A DNA stretch of 31,523 nucleotides from assembly GCA_039029315.1 (NCBI GenBank), contig JBCCGK010000123.1, positions 1 through 31,523 of the forward strand, written 5' to 3'. Made by a program: the position numbers and the translations under genes. The notes under the pieces are model-generated. The model had not been told where the DNA came from, made no database searches, and was given only the letters and a program-made list of their open reading frames with translations. The DNA comes from JBCCCJ01 sp039029315. GTDB taxonomy: Bacteria > Bacteroidota > Bacteroidia > J057. Below, piece after piece: positions 25,066-31,523 of this stretch (positions are counted from its first letter, which is position 1; each line of letters begins with the position of its first letter).

Positions 25066-25551
25066 TCATGCCAATGATTTGTGGCTGTCAATCTCTTTTT
25101 GCTTTCTGGCGGAAGGTTTTCCTGTTTCAACAAAAGTTGCTAAATCATCCAGCAAACCAGGATACAGTTTGCTAAAGGCCATTTTCATGGGGATTTGCAT
25201 TAGGGTTCCTATGACTGGCATGACTTCAATTCTGGGCCCAAGAACAATTTCTGTCTGCGTGTTGGATAGTTTTTTGAGCTTCCAGGTACTGACAACGGAT
25301 CGCACAAAGAATGGCAGTCCTTTCACAGAGAATTCGAGTACATGGTTCTCGTCGTCAATGTTCGTGATTGTGTCCATGAGCTTTCCGGTTTCCGTGTCAC
25401 AGACTCGGTCAAAATCTTCGGATTCGGTTCCTTTTCTACAGCTCATCGTTCCATACGCCCATTCGTGAGAGTTGTGAAATTCATCAATGATGAATTTCCA
25501 TACTTCGTCAATTGGCTTGTTGATTGTTGTGTCAAATGTTAGATCAATCAT
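25066..25551 (-). CDS. SRPBCC (START/polyketide cyclase-like) protein
   Basis: A protein of about 161 residues beginning MIDLTFDTTINKPIDEVWKF, the usual first strand and helix of the SRPBCC fold, in which 'i.kpiDeVW.fi.d' is the hallmark. It continues with VLEFSVKGLPFFVRSVVSTW and EIVLGPRIEVMPVIGTLMQI, followed by the long C-terminal helix (YPGLLDDLATFVETG). Such proteins bind lipids or small hydrophobic molecules in a deep pocket. The start at 25551 is preferred over an ATG nine codons upstream, since the fold begins there. The operator-like sequence at 25566-25587 overlaps that upstream extension. It lies between the TetR gene and the membrane gene. Confidence 0.8.
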   Translation of the reverse strand: MIDLTFDTTINKPIDEVWKFIIDEFHNSHEWAYGTMSCRKGTESEDFDRVCDTETGKLMDTITNIDDENHVLEFSVKGLPFFVRSVVSTWKLKKLSNTQTEIVLGPRIEVMPVIGTLMQIPMKMAFSKLYPGLLDDLATFVETGKPSARKQKEIDSHKSLA

Positions 25552-25565
25552 TGTATTTGTATATA

Positions 25566-25587
25566 TTGGAGTGAACATTCATTCCAA
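25566..25587. promoter_or_regulatory. second TetR operator-like site
   Basis: TTGGAGTGAACATTC (starting 25566) followed by ATTCCAA matches the site at 26170-26197 (TTGGAATGAGTATTCCAA core) at most positions of the first 15 bases. It lies 15 bp upstream of the preferred start of the SRPBCC gene, in the gap after the TetR gene, so it could give the downstream genes their own regulated promoter. Confidence 0.45.
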
Positions 25588-25604
25588 AATGTGAGAAAAA
25601 AATT

Positions 25605-26156
25605 TTACGCTTTGATTGCATCCCAAACCATTTGGATTTGGTTTTTCGAGGATGACTCTTTCCTATTTGTTTTGCTAAAAAACCATCGCAAATAGGAGGA
25701 GATAGCTCCTCCTATGAACACCAGGATTTCATCAATCTCAATCGGTTTAACGATTCTTTGCTGTTGTCCGTTGATCAACAGAGTGGCGACCATTTCCACT
25801 GTTTTTTCTCCTTTGGCTTTGTTCTCCTTCGTAATAATGGGAGAAGCTTGCAATTGTTCTAAGAAATTGAAATACAGTGGGTTATTGAGGTGAAATTGGA
25901 TGAGCACACGCATATAGTTCTCAAATTGTGTTTTGATGGGCCCATCTGTTTTGACTTCTAAAAATAAAGATTCTTCCTTCTCCTTGATGTTACTATAAAT
26001 CTCGTTGATTAATACATCTTTGTTTGGAAAATAGTTGTAAATCGTTCCCATTCCCGTACCAGCGGCCTTGGCAATTGCCGACATTGGGGTATTATGAACT
26101 CCTTTTTCGACGAGAAGTTCAAGAGCAGCACTGATGATCGCATCTTTTTTACTCAT
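25605..26156 (-). CDS. TetR/AcrR-family transcriptional regulator
   Basis: A 183-residue repressor. The N-terminal helix-turn-helix is clear (AALELLVEKGVHNTPMSAIA then KAAGTGMGTIYNYFPNKDVL, residues 8-47), with the G-T-IYNYF pattern of the recognition helix. The C-terminal 130 residues are helical, ending in a hydrophobic stretch (IDEILVFIGGAISSYLRWFF) that would form the ligand pocket and dimer face. It lies 13 bp from a perfect palindrome at 26170-26197 that overlaps its own promoter, so autorepression is likely. The SRPBCC and membrane protein genes follow on the same strand and are the likely targets; the inducer may be a small lipophilic compound. Confidence 0.9.
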   Translation of the reverse strand: MSKKDAIISAALELLVEKGVHNTPMSAIAKAAGTGMGTIYNYFPNKDVLINEIYSNIKEKEESLFLEVKTDGPIKTQFENYMRVLIQFHLNNPLYFNFLEQLQASPIITKENKAKGEKTVEMVATLLINGQQQRIVKPIEIDEILVFIGGAISSYLRWFFSKTNRKESSSKNQIQMVWDAIKA

Positions 26157-26169
26157 GCGACAAATATAT

Positions 26170-26197
26170 CAAATTTGGAATGAGTATTCCAAATTTG
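26170..26197. promoter_or_regulatory. TetR operator (perfect inverted repeat)
   Basis: CAAATTTGGAAT (26170-26181) and ATTCCAAATTTG (26186-26197) are perfect 12-bp arms around GAGT. The position, 13 bp upstream of the TetR ATG, and the size are those of TetR-family operators. A weaker relative is at 25566-25587. Confidence 0.75.
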
Positions 26198-26271
26198 TTT
26201 TATAAACTAGATAGATTGGGTGATTAGTTCGAGAGAATTGAACTATTCTTATGAATGAGTAGAACAGCCTC

Positions 26272-27177
26272 TTAGGTGAATGTTAGCTTATTTAGGACTC
26301 TATTCTCAAAAAACGAAATCTTGCCTTCATCCTTATCATCCAGGACATAGGTATGAATCTGCTCATAAATTTTCTGCGGTATGAGTTGCAGATCACTTTT
26401 TCGGTGTTCTAAAAAAGTCCAATGTGACAAAAACCTTCCTAATCCATTCAGTTGATCGGGACTTAGGGGCTTCCTTGAGATTCCTTTTAATATCGTTTGA
26501 ATTGGCTCATTTAACAGCACAAAAAGGGGGACCATATCATATGGAGGCCAGTTATCTACCCACCTTCGACCTCCTAAGCCAAACAATTCTATCATCTTCC
26601 TTACTCTTTTTTTGGGGACCCACATCTCCTTTCGAACCTCTTTTATCATCAATACCAGTAACTCCTCAGAAATGGGGTCAGGAGTTATTCGATGAACCGG
26701 TTCAAAATACAGGCCAGGAATATGCCTAAGAAAGGATTTAGGAGCTGTCCTCTTCCATCTGTCAATTTCTTCAATTTTGTCATTCAGTCTTTTTTGAGTT
26801 GCTAATTCCCTTTCCCAGGGTTTGGTAAATCCAATATCCCTAAATAATTGAATCAAACTATCAGGAGAGGCAATGATTCCATCCTCACGCCATTTATTCC
26901 ACCTAAGGGACTGTTTGAAAAGAAAGGCAAATTCTTCAACCTTCACCTCATTTGAGAAGATATCAATATATGTATCTGGAATCGACCTTAATCCAGGACT
27001 ATGCCCACTGATCTTTATACATGAGATAAACTGGTCTATTGTTTCCTTATCATCAATTTGAAAAACTTCGCTCGGCTCATTCCTTGACTGATGAAAATCA
27101 AAGTATCGAATGCGAACCTCAGATACTGGGCTATTGGAAAAGAGGGCATTCAGGTCGCGTTGAGAAGGAAGGTCCAT
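26272..27177 (-). CDS. hypothetical protein (301 residues)
   Basis: I recognise no family. Using the ATG at 27177 (MDLPSQRDLNALFSN), the protein has 301 residues; the upstream extension to 27282 overlaps a repeat and is unlikely. The N-terminal 90 residues look like an alpha/beta domain (SEVRIRYFDFHQSRNEPSE, then FISCIKISGHSPGLRS). The remainder is rich in aromatic and charged residues (SLRWNKWREDGII, KRVRKMIELFGLGGRRWVD, FLSHWTFLEHRKSDLQLI). No signal peptide or membrane helix is seen. The TetR operon starts 116 bp beyond its stop on the same strand, but the TetR palindrome in between suggests separate transcription. Confidence 0.65.
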   Translation of the reverse strand: MDLPSQRDLNALFSNSPVSEVRIRYFDFHQSRNEPSEVFQIDDKETIDQFISCIKISGHSPGLRSIPDTYIDIFSNEVKVEEFAFLFKQSLRWNKWREDGIIASPDSLIQLFRDIGFTKPWERELATQKRLNDKIEEIDRWKRTAPKSFLRHIPGLYFEPVHRITPDPISEELLVLMIKEVRKEMWVPKKRVRKMIELFGLGGRRWVDNWPPYDMVPLFVLLNEPIQTILKGISRKPLSPDQLNGLGRFLSHWTFLEHRKSDLQLIPQKIYEQIHTYVLDDKDEGKISFFENRVLNKLTFT

Positions 27178-27748
27178 GTTTTTTTTATTTTTTGCTGAGG
27201 GAATAAGTACAAAATATGGTAGTGGTTCAACTGTAATGCTAATCTTCCGACAGAATATTTGTAGAGATGATCGGCAGACCATCTCTCGCTTTGCCTATCG
27301 TAGATAGAAAGGCATCCGCTTTGATAACATTCCACATAGCAATGGTCTGCCGATCATTGCTACGTGCCGATGACAGCCTTACATGTATTGCACTACCCAA
27401 AATATTATACCAATTCCACAAAACAGGACGATTGCGCATGGATATTTTCTGAGAGGTCCCACAGACTTGTGGAAAGGATTGCCATAGAGAAAATAGAGGT
27501 AGAAGGCCAATTGTTCATAAATTATAAAACAAATTTCATTACCGTACACTCATATGTTTACTTCGAAAATCAAGCTGCTAATATCGAATGATGAATGTCG
27601 AAAGGGGGAAGCATTTTACTTTGATTTCTTTCAACATTCGACATTTTTAGCCAGGTTTCCAACATGAAATAATGGGTGCCATCTTCTTATCAAATATCTA
27701 AGAAACTGTCTTGATTTCTCCATTCCCTAGGTTCGAATCGCAGAAAAT
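27178..27748. other. 571-bp intergenic region before the sulfatase fusion gene
   Basis: No gene is supported. It contains a REP/BIME-like pair of palindromes (27261-27363) and an inverted repeat, AATGTCGAA (27594-27602) with TTCGACATT (27637-27645), whose filler-like sequence resembles the low-complexity spacers of many Bacteroidota genomes. The promoter of the downstream gene must lie in the last 100 bp but no clear box is visible. Confidence 0.6.
27261..27363. repeat. REP/BIME-like pair of inverted palindromes
   Basis: GTAGAGATGATCGGCAGACC then ATCTC (27261-27286) and its inverted relative TAGCAATGGTCTGCCGAT then CATTGCTA (27337-27362) share ATGATCGGCAGACCAT. Each unit is itself a palindrome with 6- to 8-bp arms around a GGCAGACC centre, the structure of bacterial interspersed mosaic elements. 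Confidence 0.55.
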
Positions 27749-30700
27749 ATGAAAGCTCATTTTTATCTGATCATATTGTTTCTTCTCCTATGTTTTTCTT
27801 GTGAACAGGCTGGAAATCAACAAAAGGAAAGACCCAACATCATCCTCATTATGGCCGATGACATGGGCTATTCCGATCTGGGCTGTTATGGAGGCGAAAT
27901 CCAAACGCCTCATCTCGACAGATTAGCAAAAAATGGTCTGAGATTTACACAATTTTACAATGGTGCCAGATGTTGTCCGACCCGGGCTTCTTTGCTCACG
28001 GGTCTTGCCCCTCACCAAACCGGAATGGGATGGATGACGATCAGAAATCAGGGGCATGAAGGCTATACAGGAAATTTGAATCAACATTGTGTTACCCTGG
28101 CAGAGGTCTTGAAAGAGGCAGGCTATGCTACCTTCATGAGTGGCAAGTGGCACTTGTCGGGATTCGATCGTCCACAAAGCGAATTTGCCTCCTATGCACA
28201 GGACGAGGAAAACCGAGAAAGCTGGCCCATACAAAGGGGATTCGATGAATTTTTTGGGATCATCCTGGGCGGTGCAAATTTCTACAATCCTTCTTCGCTC
28301 GTCAGGGACAATGAGCACATCGAGGCCGGTCCAACATTTTTCTTTACGGACGAAATCGTATCAAATGCCATCAGTTTTTTGGGCGATCATAGCGAAAGTT
28401 CTACGGACCCTTTTTTCCTTTACCTCCCATTTACAGCTCCGCATTTTCCCCTCCATGCAAGAGATTCCGTCATAGAGAAATATCTTGATCGATACGAAGT
28501 AGGATGGGAAAAAATCAGGACAAAACGATTAGAACGAATGATGGATATGGGACTGATACCTCCTGAATGGGACATTCCATCAAAGGAAGAAATTGCCAGC
28601 TATGAGGCAGAAACTCAACAATTGTTTTTGGCATCAGAAGTGAATGAAACGACCGAGCTGAAGAAGGAAAATTATGTGAATGCCCAATGGAGTGATTTGA
28701 ATGAAGCAGAGAAAAAAGATTTGATCAAACGAATGGCGACTTATGCTGCCCAGATTGACGAAATGGATCAACAAATTGGGCGCTTGATCAAACATCTGGA
28801 GGACCAAAAATCTTTGGACAATACTGTGATTCTTTTCTTATCAGACAATGGGGCAACCGCCGAACATATTTACGGAGATGAGGATAGATCGACAGAAGCC
28901 ATTGGAACATCAGCCTCCTTTGAAAGCTATCGCCTGCCCTGGGCAGAAGTAAGCAATACACCCTTCAGGCTCTTTAAACACTGGGCACATGAAGGGGGAA
29001 TCTCTACACCGCTCATTGTTCATTGGCCAGAGAAAATTCAACCACAAGACGCTTTTGTTACAGAGCCGACTCAGCTCACTGACATCATGCCTACCTTGCT
29101 TGAGATTGGTCGGGCATCTTATCCCGATTCCTTCAAGGGACAGTCAATCCATCCTATTGAGGGGCAATCGCTCCTGCCTTTGTTTACTGGTCAAAGCCTA
29201 CCCGAACGGACCTTTTACTGGGAGCATGAAGCCAACAGAGCTATCAGAAAAGGCAAGTGGAAACTGGTTTCGAAGGCCGCATACGATTTTCCATATACGC
29301 AGAGATGGGAACTATACGACATAGAAGAGGATCGGACAGAAATGCATGATCAGGCAGCAAATTATCCAGAAAAGGTGACGGAATTGTCTGCCTTGTGGGA
29401 AAGTTGGGCAGAATCGCACATGGTCTATCCGCTGGATGGACGAGATTGGGATTCCCGGATGGAAAATCCTGTAGATTTGATTCCCTTTGATCGGGAAATC
29501 GTGGTGAGCGGCCTGGAAGATCCGATGGCGTTTGCCTTTCTTCCTGATGGACAAGCACTCGTTGTTGAGAGAAAGGGTGCCTTGAAGCTATGGACAGGAG
29601 CAGAAACAAAAAAACTGGCCCAATTTCCTGTTATGAGCTGTCATCATGAAAAAAAAGGTCAGATCACTGCATCGGCATTTCATGGGGCCAATTATGCCCG
29701 GGAATGTGGATTTACCGGCTTGGCTGTCAGCCCGGATTTTGAGACAACAGGCCATATATTCGTAACCTATTCAGCCGTGACTCCATCTGTCAACCGCTTG
29801 TCAAGATTTCGTTTTGACAATGGGGTTTGGGATATGTCCAGTGAATCAGTGATCCTGGAAGTCCCTCATGAAAGATCTCATGCCGCCTGTCATGAAAGTG
29901 GTTGCTTGGCTTTTGATTCTCAAGGGCTCTTGTATTGGTCGATTGGAGACAACACCAATCCCTTTAGGTCCAATGGATTTTCTCCCCACAATGAAGATCA
30001 TCCTATCGAAAATGCTGCCAGGTCTTCGGGAAACTCTGCTGATTTGAGAGGTGGAATTGTCCGAATCAGGCCATTATCGGATGGCGGCTATGAAGTACCA
30101 GAGGGAAATTTGTTTCAGGATGCTTTGTCCAGAAAGGAAATCTTTGTTAAGGGATGTCGGAATCCATTCAGAATCTCGATTGACCCTAAGACGGACTTCC
30201 TGTACTGGGGAGATGTCGGACCTGACTCCAAAATAGATAGACCGCAAAGAGGGACCAAAGGTTATGATGAAATCAATCAAGCCAGAAAGGCTGGATTTTA
30301 TGGCTGGCCATTTCTGGTGGCGGATAATAAAGCCTATGACCACTGGGATTTTCAAAACCAGAGAAGCCTGGGTGTATTTAGTGATCAACCAGAGAATCAT
30401 TCCAAATTCAACACAGGGCTAAAAACCTTGCCAGAAGCCCAGAAAGCATGGCTTCATTATTCCTATGACCCCCATCCAGAATTTGGAGAAGGGCCTCGAA
30501 ATTCTATGGCTGGTCCTGTGATTTACAAAGAGTATAGCCAACAAAAACTGCCTGATTTTTTGGATCAAAGCTTGTTGATCTATGATTGGATGCGAGGTTG
30601 GATCAAGTTTGTTCGCCTGGATGAGGAGCATCAGGCTGCAAACATTTTTACTGCCAATCAATGGTTCAATAAACCCATAGATGTAAAACAAAGCCCTACG

Positions 30701-31066
30701 GGGGAACTCTATGTCTTGGAATACGGCACCAATTGGAGCGATAATACGGATGGGAAGTTGATCAAACTCCAATATTCGACTCAAGCCAATCGTGAAGAAA
30801 AAGCCAAACTTCCCGCAATAGAGAGACTGGTTCAATCCAGACTCTGTTATGCTTGCCATCAAAAAACAACTCGTTCACTGGGCCCCTCTTTTCAGGAGAT
30901 TGCCGACAAATACCAGGATATACCTGAAGCCATAGACCAACTGGCCAAAAAAGTGAGGGAAGGAGGAGGAGGCGTCTGGGGAGAAATACCGATGCCGCCA
31001 CAAAGTCAGGTAAAAGAACAGGAGTTGAATCAGATCCTCCAGTTTATTCTAAAGGGGGGACAGTAG
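27749..31066 (+). CDS. lipoprotein arylsulfatase / sugar dehydrogenase beta-propeller / cytochrome c fusion
   Basis: A 1105-residue fusion. It starts with a lipoprotein signal (LIILFLLLCFSC, lipobox Cys 18). Residues 28-560 are a sulfatase: MADDMGYSDLGCYGG, the formylglycine motif CCPTRASLLTG (Cys 76, C-P-T-R-A), HWAHEGGISTPLIVHWP and FLSDNGATAEHIYG, with metal-binding D and N residues in place. Residues 578-1000 are a glucose/sorbosone dehydrogenase-type beta-propeller (DPMAFAFLPDGQALVVERKG, then FVKGCRNPFRISIDPKTDFL, then YGWPFLVADNK) that may use PQQ. The end is a cytochrome c: LCYACHQKTTRSLGPSFQEI (heme Cys 1033 and 1036, His 1037) with axial Met near 1082 in EIPMPP. The whole could remove sulfate from a sugar and oxidise the product at the cell surface, passing electrons to the heme. 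The cytochrome-type DUF1549 operon lies 3.4 kb away, in the opposite direction. Confidence 0.9.
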   Translation: MKAHFYLIILFLLLCFSCEQAGNQQKERPNIILIMADDMGYSDLGCYGGEIQTPHLDRLAKNGLRFTQFYNGARCCPTRASLLTGLAPHQTGMGWMTIRNQGHEGYTGNLNQHCVTLAEVLKEAGYATFMSGKWHLSGFDRPQSEFASYAQDEENRESWPIQRGFDEFFGIILGGANFYNPSSLVRDNEHIEAGPTFFFTDEIVSNAISFLGDHSESSTDPFFLYLPFTAPHFPLHARDSVIEKYLDRYEVGWEKIRTKRLERMMDMGLIPPEWDIPSKEEIASYEAETQQLFLASEVNETTELKKENYVNAQWSDLNEAEKKDLIKRMATYAAQIDEMDQQIGRLIKHLEDQKSLDNTVILFLSDNGATAEHIYGDEDRSTEAIGTSASFESYRLPWAEVSNTPFRLFKHWAHEGGISTPLIVHWPEKIQPQDAFVTEPTQLTDIMPTLLEIGRASYPDSFKGQSIHPIEGQSLLPLFTGQSLPERTFYWEHEANRAIRKGKWKLVSKAAYDFPYTQRWELYDIEEDRTEMHDQAANYPEKVTELSALWESWAESHMVYPLDGRDWDSRMENPVDLIPFDREIVVSGLEDPMAFAFLPDGQALVVERKGALKLWTGAETKKLAQFPVMSCHHEKKGQITASAFHGANYARECGFTGLAVSPDFETTGHIFVTYSAVTPSVNRLSRFRFDNGVWDMSSESVILEVPHERSHAACHESGCLAFDSQGLLYWSIGDNTNPFRSNGFSPHNEDHPIENAARSSGNSADLRGGIVRIRPLSDGGYEVPEGNLFQDALSRKEIFVKGCRNPFRISIDPKTDFLYWGDVGPDSKIDRPQRGTKGYDEINQARKAGFYGWPFLVADNKAYDHWDFQNQRSLGVFSDQPENHSKFNTGLKTLPEAQKAWLHYSYDPHPEFGEGPRNSMAGPVIYKEYSQQKLPDFLDQSLLIYDWMRGWIKFVRLDEEHQAANIFTANQWFNKPIDVKQSPTGELYVLEYGTNWSDNTDGKLIKLQYSTQANREEKAKLPAIERLVQSRLCYACHQKTTRSLGPSFQEIADKYQDIPEAIDQLAKKVREGGGGVWGEIPMPPQSQVKEQELNQILQFILKGGQ

Positions 31067-31204
31067 ACGGTGGATGGTAGACGGTCTGCCAAGCAGGCTT
31101 CGCTTTCGCTCAGCAAACGACTGACGGGTGCTTTTTGCAAGGTGAACTTGAGACTTGAATGGATTAAAAGTTCAAATTCGGTCAACCATTTTGTTTTTGT
31201 GAGG

Positions 31205-31272
31205 AAGTAAGTAGATGGACAATATTAGGGTTGATTTTGGGTATAAGGGAAATAGGGGATATACTGGCTTGA
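31205..31272. repeat. family B element, copy 3, cut by the IS3 insertion
   Basis: AAGTAAGTAGATGGACAATA, followed by TTAGGGTTGATTTTGGGTAT, matches the left half of the copies at 6343 and 14762. The match stops at 31272, exactly where the IS3-type end begins, so the insertion happened in this repeat and its right half should lie beyond the IS. Confidence 0.75.
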
Positions 31273-31523
31273 TGAACTTGCAACAAAAAAGTAGACAGAA
31301 AGAAAAAGAACTTATGCTTTTATAGCATTGTGAGTTAAATCAAATAGAAACTGTTTAGGAGATTTCATCCCCAGGGCCGAATGTCTTCTTTTCTTGTTAT
31401 ACCACATCTCAATGTACTCAAAGACTGCCCTTTTAGCCTGTTTAAGGGAGCTAAACCTCTGGGAATATAACCACTCCTTTTTCGCCGACTTAAAGAAGCT
31501 CTCGGCTACAGCATTGTCCCAAC
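31273..31523 (-). mobile_element. IS3-family insertion sequence, one end (runs out of the window)
   Basis: TGAACTTGCAACAAAAAAGT at 31273-31292 is a typical IS3-family terminus beginning TG. The transposase tail starts 39 bp inside (31312). The other end is beyond the window, so the target duplication cannot be tested. Confidence 0.75.
31312..31523 (-). CDS. IS3-family transposase (OrfB), C-terminal part (partial)
   Basis: The minus-strand frame reads WDNAVAESFFKSAKKEW (the last catalytic Glu of the DDE triad is in AESFF), then FSSLKQAKRAVFEYIEMWYN and RRHSALGMKSPKQF, ending at 31312. These three blocks are the invariant C-terminus of the rve integrase core in IS3 OrfB proteins. The first two Asp residues are outside the window, so intactness is unknown. 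Confidence 0.9.
   Translation of the reverse strand, partial: WDNAVAESFFKSAKKEWLYSQRFSSLKQAKRAVFEYIEMWYNKKRRHSALGMKSPKQFLFDLTHNAIKA

Noticed and set aside
27364..27591. 75-codon plus-strand frame in the intergenic region
   Set aside because: It starts just after the REP-like palindrome, has no recognisable domain and has no ribosome binding site; considered chance.
27730..27739. GGTTCGAATC, a tRNA T-loop-like sequence
   Set aside because: The flanking bases do not pair as a T-stem and no acceptor, D or anticodon arm is present upstream. At most it could be a remnant of an attachment site.
31067..31090. Direct repeat around GATGGTAGACGGT
   Set aside because: Only two short imperfect copies (GTAGACGGTGG and GTAGACGGTCT); too short to support a repeat element.
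1..31523. CRISPR array, rRNA or integrase-flanked prophage
   Set aside because: No regularly spaced repeats, no rRNA-like sequence and no integrase or structural phage genes are visible.

Overview
The window looks like an accessory stretch of a Bacteroidota chromosome, probably a marine or aquatic lineage. The clues are an ECF sigma factor of Bacteroidota type, lipoproteins with short lipoboxes, weak ribosome binding sites, and tandem PSCyt1/DUF1549/DUF1553 proteins with a DUF1501 partner. That last family is best known from Planctomycetes but also occurs in Bacteroidota. This taxonomic call is inference, since the window has no rRNA or housekeeping marker.

Both ends lie in insertion sequences: the last 39 codons of an IS66-type transposase at the left, and the end of an IS3-type transposase (minus strand) at the right. 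From 0.2 to 4.4 kb there is an AT-rich locus. It holds a minus-strand ECF sigma factor divergent from a plus-strand pair: an unrecognised 141-residue protein and a 641-residue NACHT NTPase. The NTPase starts with an effector-associated domain (EAD11-like), the architecture of bacterial NLR-like conflict or antiphage proteins.

From 4.7 to 10 kb there are small minus-strand genes (P-loop kinase-like, membrane/coiled-coil, DUF2177, membrane protein, fatty acid hydroxylase, secreted protein). Between them lie gene remnants and several families of short inverted-repeat elements. One element splits a 109-codon gene at 5.8-6.3 kb so cleanly that removing it with one TAA target copy restores the frame. 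From 10 to 16.7 kb there are an AldA-like aldehyde dehydrogenase, a Crp/Fnr regulator, a lipoprotein, an AraC-GyrI-like regulator, an inositol-monophosphatase-family phosphatase and a CHK/APH-type kinase.

From 17 to 24.4 kb one tightly coupled minus-strand operon encodes two paralogous diheme PSCyt1-DUF1549-DUF1553 proteins and a DUF1501 protein; both junctions are ATGA overlaps. From 24.6 to 26.2 kb a TetR regulator, an SRPBCC protein and a four-helix membrane protein form a likely self-regulated operon with two operator-like sites. After an unrecognised 301-residue protein, a plus-strand gene of 1105 codons (27.7-31.1 kb) fuses a lipoprotein arylsulfatase, a glucose/sorbosone-dehydrogenase-type beta-propeller and a cytochrome c domain.

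The two ideas most worth pursuing are the EAD-NACHT locus with its divergent sigma factor, as a candidate conflict system, and the sulfatase-dehydrogenase-cytochrome fusion 3.4 kb from a cytochrome-linked DUF1553/DUF1501 operon, as a candidate extracytoplasmic desulfation-plus-oxidation apparatus. The window is also unusually rich in short non-autonomous elements.
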